Assembly (NCBI GenBank): GCA_964578625.1
Contig: CAZODQ010000019.1
Coordinates: 1 to 33,628 of the forward strand
DNA: 33,628 nucleotides
Source of the DNA: CAZBSE01 sp964578625
GTDB lineage: Bacteria > Actinomycetota > Humimicrobiia > Humimicrobiales > Humimicrobiaceae
Direction: 5' to 3'
The notes under the pieces are model-generated. The model was not told the origin of the DNA, did no database searches, and saw only the letters and a list, made by a program, of their open reading frames with translations. Both the position numbers and the translations under genes were made by a program. Below are positions 23,271-31,775 of the stretch, piece after piece; positions within the stretch are counted from its first letter, which is position 1, and every line of letters begins with the position of its first letter.

Positions 23271-24713
23271 ATGACTGAAAAAGAGAAAACCAAAAAAAAT
23301 AAGATAAAAAAGATACCGCGCGTAGCCATGCCCGAACAGGATCCCAAAGAGCGGAGTAAAAATTTTAATGAAGTTAATTTAGGATATACTGAAGATGATG
23401 CCCTTCGGGAGGCCTCCAGATGTATTCAATGCAGGAAACCAAAGTGTATAGAAGGGTGCCCTGCAGGAATTGATATAAAAAGCTTTATAGGACTAATACA
23501 GGAAAAGAAGTTTGATGAAGCTCTGGAAAAAATAAGGGAATGTAATAGTCTTCCGGCTGTATGCGGAAGGGTGTGCCCTCAGGAAGACCAGTGTGAAAAA
23601 ACATGTATTCTGGGCATTAAAGATGAACCTGTCGCTATCGGAAGACTGGAACGATATGTAGCAGATCGTGAGCTAAAGAGAATAGCTGAAGGTATACAGA
23701 AATGTGCCTGGTCGGAGGTTACTAAAAAATGTACCAGGGAAAAAGTGGCAGTAATAGGATCAGGTCCGGCCGGTCTTACCTGTGGAGCTGAACTGGCAAG
23801 ACTGGGATACCAGGTTACTATTTTTGAAGCTCTACACGAGCCCGGGGGAGTTTTAGTTTATGGTATTCCTGAATTCAGGCTCCCAAAAGAAATAGTAAAA
23901 AAAGACATAGAATATTTAAAGCATCTGGGAGTCAAGATCGAAGTAAATATGGTGATAGGAAAAGTCCTGACTATAGATGAGTTGTTTAATGAAGGATTTA
24001 AGGCAGTGTTTATATCTACGGGAGCAGGCCTTCCTTATTTTATGAATATTCCCGGAGAGAATCTAAACGGGGTATATTCGGCCAATGAATATCTTACAAG
24101 ATCAAACCTGATGAAAGCTTACAAGTTTCCGGAATGCGACACGCCTATTATCAGGGGAGATAGGGTAGCGGTAATCGGAGGGGGTAATGTAGCATTGGAT
24201 TCGGCCAGGACAGCTAAAAGACTGGGTGCAGAACATGTGTACCTGATATATAGAAGAAGCGAGCAGGAAATGCCGGCAAGAAATGAAGAAATAAATCATA
24301 CCCAAGAAGAGGGAATTGAGTTTAATCTGCTGACCAATCCCGTAGAAATAATAGGTAAGGACGGCTGGGTAAATAAGATAAGATGTATCAGAATGAAACT
24401 TGGTGAGCCTGATGATTCCGGCAGAAGAAGACCGATACCCATAAAAGGTTCGGAGTTCAATATAAAGGTGGATGTGGTAATAATGGCAATAGGCCAGGGT
24501 CCTAATCCGGTACTTACTTCCACAATCCCGAAGCTGGAACTTAACAAATGGGGGAATATTAAAGCTGACCTTGAAACGGGGAAAACAAATGTAAGGGGTG
24601 TCTTTGCAGGCGGTGATATAGTTACAGGCGCTGCTACAGTGATATTGGCCATAGGTGCTGGTAAAAAAGCAGCTTCAGCGGTTGATAAATATATTAGGAC
24701 TGGCGTCTGGTAA
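23271..24713 (+). CDS. nfnB: NfnB/GltA-like NADPH-dependent oxidoreductase with two [4Fe-4S] clusters
   Basis: The 480 residues have an N-terminal cluster domain with C51, C54, C59, C63 and C98, C102, C108, C112. FAD binding follows (VIGSGPAGLTCGAELARLG from 161), then an NADP-binding VIGGGNVALDSARTAKRLG with downstream YRRSEQEMPAR, and the closing FAD motif GVFAGGDIVTGAATVILAIGAG. This is the small-subunit glutamate-synthase/NfnB plan, with a Lys-rich extension of about 20 residues at the start. Immediately after nfnA, it is best read as the bifurcating subunit of NfnAB; no glutamate synthase large subunit is nearby. NADPH from this complex would serve reduction of C1 units and, via TrxB, thioredoxin. 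Confidence 0.9.
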   Translation: MTEKEKTKKNKIKKIPRVAMPEQDPKERSKNFNEVNLGYTEDDALREASRCIQCRKPKCIEGCPAGIDIKSFIGLIQEKKFDEALEKIRECNSLPAVCGRVCPQEDQCEKTCILGIKDEPVAIGRLERYVADRELKRIAEGIQKCAWSEVTKKCTREKVAVIGSGPAGLTCGAELARLGYQVTIFEALHEPGGVLVYGIPEFRLPKEIVKKDIEYLKHLGVKIEVNMVIGKVLTIDELFNEGFKAVFISTGAGLPYFMNIPGENLNGVYSANEYLTRSNLMKAYKFPECDTPIIRGDRVAVIGGGNVALDSARTAKRLGAEHVYLIYRRSEQEMPARNEEINHTQEEGIEFNLLTNPVEIIGKDGWVNKIRCIRMKLGEPDDSGRRRPIPIKGSEFNIKVDVVIMAIGQGPNPVLTSTIPKLELNKWGNIKADLETGKTNVRGVFAGGDIVTGAATVILAIGAGKKAASAVDKYIRTGVW

Positions 24714-24842
24714 TAACTGAAAGTACATAAAGTAAGTAATTTAAAATTTTTTTATTCAATTATCCCGATTAATACTGTATTTTTTCGAATATATATTATA
24801 ATTTTAATATTAAACCAATAACTTGTATTAATGGAGGTAAAG

Positions 24843-25784
24843 ATGAATATCAAAGGAATATTATCAAAATTATTAATCTTCCTGCTGTCCGGTTTTTTAG
24901 TAGTCGGGGTAGTTTTTACAGGCTGTAAATCTGAGGCAGCAATGGGAGCAGCAGAAGGAGCTGAGTTTTCAAGAGAAGCTGAGGAAGCACCTGTAATGGA
25001 AGCTACGGCGGATTCAGCCGAGGCGGTAGGATTTGAAGAAGAAGCGAAAGTTGCAAACGATACTGATATACAGTACAGTGATACCTTACTTCCCGGTGAT
25101 AGAATGGTGATCAAGACCGCCAATATAGAGCTTGAAGTCAAAGAAGGAGAATTTGAAGATGTTCTATTTAAAATAAATGATCTGGCTGAACAGAACGGCG
25201 GTTTTATATCAAACACTTACAGCTATTCTGACTCTGAAGGCAATCTTACCAGTGGAAGCATTACTATAAGAATACCTCATAACAAATATAATTCTGCCAT
25301 AGACAAAATCAAGGATATGGGTGAAGTTAAAAGTATTTCAGTCACCGGGCAGGATATAACTCAGGAGTATGTAGATCTTGAAAGCAGATTGAGAAATTAC
25401 GAAGCCCAGCAGGACATTCTTCTGGATCTAATGGCACAGTCTAAAAAAGTCAGTGACAGCTTGGAAGTACAGAATGAGTTAAGTAATGTCCAGGAGCAGA
25501 TTGAGATAATCAAGGGTAGAATGAATTATCTGGATGATATGGTATCCTTTTCAACTATCGAAGTCTCTCTTTATGAACCTGAACCTATAAAAACTACTTC
25601 TGACTGGGGTTTTGTTGAGGCATTAAAGAGGGGATTAAGAGGGGCAGTCACTGTTTTTAACTATATAATAATTGTTTTGATTGTCACTGCTCCGGTATGG
25701 ATTTTGGTAGGAATAATATTGATCATAGTTTGGCAGTCCATAAGGGCAAGGAATAGAAGAAGGGCTAAAAAGGAGAAGAGATAG
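24843..25784 (+). CDS. DUF4349 lipoprotein
   Basis: I start at ATG 24843 because a perfect GGAGG (24833-24837) stands five bases before it; the earlier in-frame ATG 24831 contains this site. The 313-residue product has a signal peptide with lipobox FTGC, an Ala/Glu-rich linker, and the DUF4349 domain (about 85-245). That domain opens with IELEVKEGEFEDVLFKI, has NGGFISNTYSYSDSEG and GSITIRIPHNKYNSAI, and then a coiled-coil arm with LRNYEAQQDILLDLM. A C-terminal membrane helix (about 270-297) precedes a basic tail. The domain resembles RND-adaptor-like folds; function unknown. A TATAAT at 24797-24802 could serve as promoter. It is followed by the YtxH-like gene with one base between. Confidence 0.85.
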   Translation: MNIKGILSKLLIFLLSGFLVVGVVFTGCKSEAAMGAAEGAEFSREAEEAPVMEATADSAEAVGFEEEAKVANDTDIQYSDTLLPGDRMVIKTANIELEVKEGEFEDVLFKINDLAEQNGGFISNTYSYSDSEGNLTSGSITIRIPHNKYNSAIDKIKDMGEVKSISVTGQDITQEYVDLESRLRNYEAQQDILLDLMAQSKKVSDSLEVQNELSNVQEQIEIIKGRMNYLDDMVSFSTIEVSLYEPEPIKTTSDWGFVEALKRGLRGAVTVFNYIIIVLIVTAPVWILVGIILIIVWQSIRARNRRRAKKEKR

Positions 25785-25785
25785 T

Positions 25786-26019
25786 ATGAAAGACTCTGAT
25801 GTTTTTGGCTATTCCCTGATTCTATTCGGGCTTGGAATCATTGTCGGAATTTTTATTGCACCGCGTAAGGGTGAAGAGACCCGAAAGATATTGAGGGAAC
25901 ATATGAAAGAATATTGCGGTGAGACCTGTGAATTTATTACTAAAAAAGCAGTACAGGTAGGAAAGAAAGCACAGGAATATATTGATGAACTAAAAAAGGG
26001 TATGAAAGAGTCTGAATAA
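25786..26019 (+). CDS. YtxH-like small membrane protein
   Basis: The 77 residues have one N-terminal membrane helix (about 7-26, GYSLILFGLGIIVGIFIAP). The hallmark PRKGEETRK follows at once, and then an amphipathic helix (about 45-75) rich in Lys, Ala and Gln. This is the YtxH/gas-vesicle-like small protein plan of Gram-positive stress proteins. It starts one base after the DUF4349 lipoprotein, so they are co-translated. The molecular role is unknown. Confidence 0.7.
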   Translation: MKDSDVFGYSLILFGLGIIVGIFIAPRKGEETRKILREHMKEYCGETCEFITKKAVQVGKKAQEYIDELKKGMKESE

Positions 26020-26050
26020 TATTTATTATAGATATTATCTGGTAATTTGT

Positions 26051-26509
26051 CTACTTCAGCTGTGGCCAGCCTTTGTTATCCTTGCCAATATGCAGTACTC
26101 CAAAGAGAATAAGTACTAACAGGAGACTACTAATAACACTAATAAGTATAGGGACAGTTCCTCTACTGAAGTATACAAGATTTATGGCAAGTATGACACT
26201 GCTGTTTACACAGAATCCCCAGAACCCCCACTTCTTCCACATAAAGAGTGTAATTGCACATACTATGTTGAATATTACAATTATAATAAGAAAATAAAAT
26301 ACCCAGATAGGAGTGTTTAGCAGCATTTGGATTTGAAGTATTTGGCTTTGAGACATCTGGCTTCGAATTGTCTGATCCTGGAGTGTCTGGACAAACACCC
26401 TGCTTCCAAGCATATACATCAAGTACGATACGGCTATAATTGAGTTCATTATAATTATAAATACAAGCCATGCCGTCAAACAACCATGCCGATTCTTTAT
26501 TTCAGACAT
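26051..26509 (-). CDS. Four-helix membrane protein of unknown function with a Gln-rich pentapeptide repeat loop
   Basis: The 152-residue protein has four hydrophobic segments (about 11-33, 67-90, 93-115, 118-140). Between the first and second lies a loop with a five-residue repeat (LQDQT, IRSQM, SQSQI, LQIQM at about 38-57) encoded by a 15-bp tandem repeat. The N-terminus (RHGCLTAWLVFIIIMN) resembles small DUF-type integral membrane proteins; I do not recognise a firm family. It lies 46 bp after the MacB-like permease on the same strand and could be part of that operon. An AGGAGA ribosome site precedes the ATG on the minus strand. It meets the YtxH-like gene tail to tail. Confidence 0.6.
   Translation of the reverse strand: MSEIKNRHGCLTAWLVFIIIMNSIIAVSYLMYMLGSRVFVQTLQDQTIRSQMSQSQILQIQMLLNTPIWVFYFLIIIVIFNIVCAITLFMWKKWGFWGFCVNSSVILAINLVYFSRGTVPILISVISSLLLVLILFGVLHIGKDNKGWPQLK
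26325..26390. repeat. 15-bp degenerate tandem repeat inside a membrane-protein gene
   Basis: Four units begin at 26325, 26340, 26355 and 26370, with a partial fifth at 26385. Each fits the pattern [ag]T[ct]TG[ga] then a pyrimidine-rich middle ending TTGA or close to it; the first two differ at 4 of 15 positions. The period is a multiple of three, so the reading frame is kept, and the units encode a Gln-rich pentapeptide. Confidence 0.7.
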
Positions 26510-26554
26510 TATCCTCTCCTATCTTAATATAGTTATAAAATTAAAACTGTTACA

Positions 26555-27787
26555 TTACTCGTATCTCAGTGCATCTATGGGATTAAGTCTTGCAGCCCGC
26601 ATTGCCGGATAAATCCCAAAGAACAGACCTATTATGGTAGAGAAACTGATTGCAATGACTATAGGCAGCCATGTTATGGAAGTATCCAAAACGGTGAAAT
26701 TGTTTAAGATTACAGAGATAAGTACTGCGAACAGGATACCAAAGATACCGCCTGTAATACTCAGTACTATGCTTTCTACAAGGAATTGTACCAGTATATC
26801 CCTATTTTTGGCTCCTATGGCTTTACGGATACCGATCTCTCTGGTCCTTTCGGTGACTGATACCATCATTATGTTCATTATCCCTATACCGCCTACGAGA
26901 AGTGAAATACCTGCTATACCTGCTATTACTACTGTGAAAATACCGGTGATAGTATTTACGATATCGAGTATCTGGGTCTGATTCTGTACACTGAAATCTT
27001 CTGTTTCCCCGGGCCTGATATTCCTGTAGCGCCTAAGTATTGACTTTATTTCTTCTGAGGCAGCATCTATATCTTCTTCACTGATACTTTGTGCTAAAAT
27101 CATGTTATATGAATCCATCCCATATAATTTATTCTGCGCAGTCGTGACCGGTATGCTTATAAAATCATCCTGGTCGTTACCGAACGAGTCAGTACCCCTT
27201 TCCTCGAGTGTACCTATTACCTTAAAATTTTGGCCATCGATTTTAATTATTCTATCTATGGGATTAATATTGCCAAATAGTTTTGTTACAACTGTTTGCC
27301 CTATAACTGCAACATTTAAAGAATTTGAGACGTCGCTTTTGCTGTAAAATTTGCCTTTCTCTACTTCCATGTTATAGAGTTCACGGCCGTTTTCCGTTGA
27401 GGCATATACTGTGGACTGGGTACTCTTATTCATATATAAGATAATAGATGTGCTGAAGACTACTGGGGCTGCCCTAGTAATTAAAGTTGCCCCTCTTTCT
27501 ATAACCGTCAGGTCACCTTCCTTTAACTTGGACTGCTGTGCACCCATTGCAATTTGCTGTCCAAAGCCTTCTTCTTCTTCAGGATTACCCGGGGTTATTA
27601 TGATCAGATTTGAACCAATGTCCTGAACAGTTTTGATTACGGACTGCTGTGCACCCATACCTATGGAAAGCATGGCAACCACCGCACCGACTCCTATTAT
27701 TATTCCCAGCATAGTCAAAAAAGACCTCATTTTATTTAAAAACAGAGCCTGAAAGGCAACTTTTATATTTTCCAGAAATCTCTTCAT
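26555..27787 (-). CDS. MacB/FtsX-type ABC transporter permease
   Basis: The 410 residues show the MacB permease layout. The N-terminal helix follows ENIKVAFQALFLNKMRSFLTMLGI, and an outward domain (about 55-270) contains MNKSTQSTVYAS and VAVIGQTVVTKLFG. Three C-terminal helices from about 280 carry GGIGIMNIMMVSVTERTREIGIRKAIGA and end with AMRAARLNPIDALRYE. Such permeases work by mechanotransmission with a LolD/MacB-like ATPase. Here the adaptor is directly upstream (24 bp), but no ATPase gene is adjacent on either side, which is unusual. The outward domain has a MGAQQS hexapeptide twice (positions about 44 and 82), encoded by an exact 18-base repeat. The ATPase is presumably encoded elsewhere. 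Confidence 0.9.
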   Translation of the reverse strand: MKRFLENIKVAFQALFLNKMRSFLTMLGIIIGVGAVVAMLSIGMGAQQSVIKTVQDIGSNLIIITPGNPEEEEGFGQQIAMGAQQSKLKEGDLTVIERGATLITRAAPVVFSTSIILYMNKSTQSTVYASTENGRELYNMEVEKGKFYSKSDVSNSLNVAVIGQTVVTKLFGNINPIDRIIKIDGQNFKVIGTLEERGTDSFGNDQDDFISIPVTTAQNKLYGMDSYNMILAQSISEEDIDAASEEIKSILRRYRNIRPGETEDFSVQNQTQILDIVNTITGIFTVVIAGIAGISLLVGGIGIMNIMMVSVTERTREIGIRKAIGAKNRDILVQFLVESIVLSITGGIFGILFAVLISVILNNFTVLDTSITWLPIVIAISFSTIIGLFFGIYPAMRAARLNPIDALRYE

Positions 27788-27811
27788 AATTTTAAATATT
27801 CGGTCTTATCT

Positions 27812-29305
27812 TTATCGGATTGACGAAGTTGTAATGACATCTCCTTCTTCAAGGCCTGATTTTATCTCAATATAGTCGTAATTGGATGTTCCGGTTGTTA
27901 CTTCCGTTTTTATAGTCTCTTCATTCTGGGTAAGGACATCTACATATGATATACCGTCTTCTTCATAGACGTACTGTATGGGGACATATAGGATATCTTC
28001 TGAACTGGAAGTAGTTATGGTAAGGCTGGCTGACATACCGTATAAAATCTCAGGACCGTTTACTGGTTCAAGCTCTATGATGATTTCGAATGAAACTACT
28101 CCACCGACATTGCTGGAAATCGGAGATATTTTGATTATCTTACCATTGAATTTTTGTTCATAGTAAGCATCCAGAGTTGTTTCTACATCCTGCCCGATTT
28201 CTAAATTGACCACGTCGGTCTCATTTACTTCTGCCTTTACTACGAAGTCATTACTTATTATAGAAATTACAGGTACTCCCAGGCTGGCATATTCTCCATT
28301 CTTGTAACTGGAAGAGAGAATTATTCCATCGTAAGGAGCATAGATCGTACTATCATCCAGATCCATTTTTGCAAGTTCCAGGCTGATCTCTGAAAGCTGC
28401 AGTTGTGTTTCTGCCTGATCGATATTTTTTCTGGTTATTGCTATCTGCGACTCTGCACCCTGTGTACTGCTTAAATTAGTCCAGCTGGTAGAGGATTGGT
28501 TTAAAAGTGATTGATCATAAGCACTCTGTGCGGAATTAACTGAAGATTGATTTTGTTCTTTGGTAGTCTCATAAGTTCCTTCTGTTGAATCCACGCTGGC
28601 ACTTTGTTGAGCTTTTACGGCTTCATAATTCACTTCAGCATTATTAGCATTAGCTTCAAACTGCTTAAGCTGAGTATCAGTATAAGTACCATCTGCTATA
28701 GCCTGCGCCAGTATTTTTTCTGCTTCATCCCAGGCGGTCTTAGCGCTTTCTATCAGCCAGTTGGATATATTTCTTGAATGTTCCAGGGCAGTATATGCAC
28801 TTTCCACAGAATCCTTTGCCAGTTCGTTTGCATTTCCCAGTGCCTTATATGCAGATTGGGTAGCTTCCTCTGAAAGATCGGTGTTTATTTCAGCCAGCTG
28901 TACTGCTATATGATTGGCATCCAGTGCCTGCTGGTAGTTTAACTTGGCAAGTTCCAGGGAATCTTTAGATATATTTAGGTTTTCTTCTGCCTGGGAGACA
29001 AGTAGTTCCTGCCTGCTGTCATCAATTTTAAAAAGCATGCTGCCTTTGTTGAATGTATCTCCTTTATCCAGTGTGTATATGACTTTACCTGAAGTGGAAA
29101 GGGAGTAGTTATACTCCTGCATGCTGTCGATATATCCACTGGCAGAGACTGTCTGCACTATGTCACCTCTTGCAACTTCAAAGGTTTCAGTATTCATTAT
29201 ACTTTCTCCAAGTGTCTTACAGGCTGAAAGGTTAAGTGAGGCTATTATGACTGCAGTAATAACGAGGGCTGAACATATTATTTTTTTGATTATCCCGATT
29301 TTCAT
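27812..29305 (-). CDS. MacA-like periplasmic-adaptor lipoprotein with extra-long coiled-coil hairpin
   Basis: I start at the ATG at 29305 (MKIGIIKK, 497 residues): AAGGA stands about five bases upstream, inside the coding part that a TTG start at 29323 would add. The signal peptide ends in lipobox LSAC. A first lipoyl half (VSASGYIDSMQEYNYSLSTSGKV) is followed by a hairpin of roughly 220 residues (about 95-310) rich in Ala, Gln, Ser and Glu. The second lipoyl half (STIYAPYDGIILSSSYKNGEYASLG), a beta barrel and a membrane-proximal domain follow. The hairpin is far longer than the roughly 80-100 residues of E. coli MacA. As a lipoprotein it would sit on the outer face of the cytoplasmic membrane. 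It pairs with the MacB-like permease 24 bp downstream. Confidence 0.87.
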   Translation of the reverse strand: MKIGIIKKIICSALVITAVIIASLNLSACKTLGESIMNTETFEVARGDIVQTVSASGYIDSMQEYNYSLSTSGKVIYTLDKGDTFNKGSMLFKIDDSRQELLVSQAEENLNISKDSLELAKLNYQQALDANHIAVQLAEINTDLSEEATQSAYKALGNANELAKDSVESAYTALEHSRNISNWLIESAKTAWDEAEKILAQAIADGTYTDTQLKQFEANANNAEVNYEAVKAQQSASVDSTEGTYETTKEQNQSSVNSAQSAYDQSLLNQSSTSWTNLSSTQGAESQIAITRKNIDQAETQLQLSEISLELAKMDLDDSTIYAPYDGIILSSSYKNGEYASLGVPVISIISNDFVVKAEVNETDVVNLEIGQDVETTLDAYYEQKFNGKIIKISPISSNVGGVVSFEIIIELEPVNGPEILYGMSASLTITTSSSEDILYVPIQYVYEEDGISYVDVLTQNEETIKTEVTTGTSNYDYIEIKSGLEEGDVITTSSIR

Positions 29306-29464
29306 TTTGTCCTTACTTTTCAATTTATAATTTAAAATATATATAAAACAGGACTTTACAGACTAAATGATATTTAAACAGATTTTTTATGTATTTCAAA
29401 TATATTTTCAATTAATTTAAAATTTTAATTAATACTAATATAATGTTTTATACGAACTATATTA

Positions 29465-29473
29465 TGTTATAAT
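29465..29473 (+). promoter_or_regulatory. Extended -10 promoter element upstream of enolase
   Basis: TGTTATAAT is a perfect TATAAT (29468-29473) with an upstream TG. No convincing -35 is present at 16-18 bases. Start would be near 29480, giving a leader of about 65 bases for eno. The remainder of the 29306-29545 divergent spacer is AT-rich without other clear signals. Confidence 0.45.
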
Positions 29474-29545
29474 ACCTTAGAAAATTTACTTAGCAATAGG
29501 AATTTAAATATTCGGTTATTAAATTATAGGAGAGGGAGAATATCC

Positions 29546-30838
29546 ATGAGTGATTGGACTGAAATTACACAAATTTTTGCCAGAGAGATACTGGATTCAA
29601 GAGGAAATCCGACAGTGGAAGTCGAGACTATGCTTGACTGTGGAGCAGTCGGAAGGGCTGCAGTACCTTCCGGAGCATCTACCGGCGCATTTGAAGCCGT
29701 GGAACTAAGGGATAATGATAAAAAAAGATATATGGGGAAAGGTGTCCAGAAAGCAGTAGAAAACGTAAATTCCTTTATTGCGCCGGAGATTGAGGGTATG
29801 GATGCTATCTATCAGCAGGAAATAGACCGTGCTATGATTGATCTGGATGGGACAAAAAACAAATCTAAAATGGGAGCAAACGCCATATTAGGCGTCTCTC
29901 TTTCTGTGGCAAAAGCAGCCGCAGCAGCACTTGACCTGCCTCTTTATAAATATTTAGGTGGAGTCAATGCCCATATTCTTCCATCACCGATGATGAATAT
30001 TTTAAATGGCGGCAAGCATGCAGATAATAGTGTCGATTTGCAGGAGTTTATGGTAATGCCGCTAGGTGCATCTAATTTCAGCGAAGCTTTAAGGATGGGA
30101 GTGGAAGTATTCCATAATCTAAAGGCGGTATTGAAAAAAGAAGGGTTGAGTACAACAGTGGGTGATGAAGGCGGCTTTGCACCTGACCTGAAGACCAATG
30201 AGGATGCTATTAAGTATATAATGAAAGCCATAGAAAAAGCCGGGTTTAAACCGGGTAAAGATATCTATATTGCAATTGATCCTGCTGCTACTGAATTTTA
30301 TAAGAATGGTAAATATGACTTAAAGGGTGAGGGTAAGGTTTTGACTTCATCAGAAATGGTTGAGTATTACAGTAAACTTGTCGAAAAGTATCCCATAATT
30401 TCAATAGAAGACGGAATGGCTGAAGAAGACTGGAAAGGATGGAAGAAACTCACGGAAAAAATCGGTAGTAAGATCCAGATTGTAGGAGATGACCTTTTTG
30501 TTACCAATACCGAAAGGCTCAAAAAAGGAATAAAGCTGGGAGTGACTAATTCTATTTTAATCAAGGTAAACCAGATAGGGACTCTTTCAGAGACTCTGGA
30601 TGCAATTGAAATGGCAAGGAATGCAGGCTATACGACTATTATATCCCACAGGTCAGGGGAAACCGAAGATACCACTATTGCCGATATTGTAGTAGGAGTA
30701 AATGCCGGCCAGATAAAAACAGGAGCTCCCTCAAGAACGGATAGAGTCTGCAAATACAATCAGCTCCTGAGGATAGAAGAAGAACTGGGCAGTGAAGCAA
30801 AATATCTGGGGCCGGATGTATTTTATAATTTGAAATAG
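29546..30838 (+). CDS. eno: Enolase (2-phosphoglycerate dehydratase)
   Basis: The 430 residues match bacterial enolase from end to end. The N-terminus has AREILDSRGNPTVEVE, followed by the SGASTGAFEAVELRD loop, GDEGGFAPDL and SIEDGMAEEDW. The lysine-bearing ILIKVNQIGTLSET and SHRSGETEDTTIADIVVG complete the active site. Enolase interconverts 2-phosphoglycerate and phosphoenolpyruvate in the cytoplasm. ATG at 29546 follows GGAGAGGGA. It stands alone, divergent from the MacA-like gene, and marks the last clear housekeeping gene before the AT-richer right end. Confidence 0.98.
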   Translation: MSDWTEITQIFAREILDSRGNPTVEVETMLDCGAVGRAAVPSGASTGAFEAVELRDNDKKRYMGKGVQKAVENVNSFIAPEIEGMDAIYQQEIDRAMIDLDGTKNKSKMGANAILGVSLSVAKAAAAALDLPLYKYLGGVNAHILPSPMMNILNGGKHADNSVDLQEFMVMPLGASNFSEALRMGVEVFHNLKAVLKKEGLSTTVGDEGGFAPDLKTNEDAIKYIMKAIEKAGFKPGKDIYIAIDPAATEFYKNGKYDLKGEGKVLTSSEMVEYYSKLVEKYPIISIEDGMAEEDWKGWKKLTEKIGSKIQIVGDDLFVTNTERLKKGIKLGVTNSILIKVNQIGTLSETLDAIEMARNAGYTTIISHRSGETEDTTIADIVVGVNAGQIKTGAPSRTDRVCKYNQLLRIEEELGSEAKYLGPDVFYNLK

Positions 30839-31044
30839 TAGAGGACTTAAATAATCCTTTACCCCAATTTACCACATATAGTATTCTGCTATAATTGAGT
30901 TCACATAATAAAGAATCTACTATAATAATTTGCACTAAAAATTTAGCGATGTTTTTAATAAGTAAAATTGATATAATAAAAAATACTATTTGAAAGTATA
31001 TGTAAACTATAATGAATAGTAATATTAACAAGGAGGAATAAATC

Positions 31045-31632
31045 ATGGCTCTTCCAAGTTCTGGTCAATGGAAGAATGCAATTAAACAAATTTCAAAAGA
31101 TGAAAAAATTATTTCTAAAGTTAAAAGGGATCCAGTTGAAGGACTAAAAGAAGCACTAAAGGAAGCACAAAAAAAATTTTTAGGAGCAGAAGGAAATATC
31201 TTGAATTTGATTAAATATTATAGTGTTAATCTAAGAAGAAAAAACTTAATAATAATTAGTATCCCTTCTATCCTTATATTAGCTTCACTACTTAGTGTAA
31301 TAACACTTTATTTCTTAAAATTAAGATCTGATATATCTGATTCTACATATTTTGGTTTTATATACATCTTGATTGCATTTATAATAATTCTTTTAGTGTG
31401 TATGGCCATTATTTTTATTCAAAATAATAAGAATAAAAGAGTTATAAGAGAATCTTTAAAAGATATGATTTCATATTTAGTAAAAGGCAGTAAGGATATT
31501 GAAGTTGTAGAAAATTTAATTTATTCAACCCCGAATCTGCTAATGATATACCCCGATCAGAAATTAATAGATTTATTAAAAGAATTAGGAGAGGAATTAA
31601 AGAAATCATACGATAAAGGTAAAGAAAATTAA
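31045..31632 (+). CDS. Two-helix membrane protein of unknown function (accessory module, gene 1)
   Basis: I do not recognise a family. The 195 residues comprise a charged, helical cytoplasmic N-terminal part (about 1-65, KQISKDEKIISKVKRDPVEG) and two membrane helices (about 68-91 and 103-126) with a short acidic loop. A C-terminal helical part follows (about 130-195, ESLKDMISYLVKGSK, ending KKSYDKGKEN). AAGGAGG before the ATG is a strong ribosome site. A TATAAT at 31008-31013 could be the -10 box. Base composition looks more AT-rich than in enolase and earlier genes. The next gene, a hydrolase, follows after 143 bases on the same strand and may be its partner. Confidence 0.75.
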   Translation: MALPSSGQWKNAIKQISKDEKIISKVKRDPVEGLKEALKEAQKKFLGAEGNILNLIKYYSVNLRRKNLIIISIPSILILASLLSVITLYFLKLRSDISDSTYFGFIYILIAFIIILLVCMAIIFIQNNKNKRVIRESLKDMISYLVKGSKDIEVVENLIYSTPNLLMIYPDQKLIDLLKELGEELKKSYDKGKEN

Positions 31633-31775
31633 TATAAACACAATTTAAATAAGAAATTATTATACAAGACATATAAAATTACAAATAATATAAATATTTT
31701 TTTTCCAATTTTATAAATTCAATTTTCAAAGTGGGATTATAACAAATATTAAAGAAATAAAGAAAGGAGATATAC

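Noticed and set aside
24752..25216. Open frame of 154 codons on the minus strand over the DUF4349 gene
   Set aside because: Ser/Ala-rich product opposite a clear lipoprotein gene; a typical shadow of the Glu/Ala-rich linker.
26163..26483. Second minus-strand frame with a Ser/Asn/Pro-like pentad repeat
   Set aside because: It is the 15-bp repeat read in another frame; the other frame has four good membrane helices and a ribosome site.
30675..31046. Open frame of 123 codons on the minus strand over the end of enolase
   Set aside because: Most of it lies opposite conserved enolase sequence, the rest is in AT-rich spacer, and the product has no recognisable domain or ribosome site.
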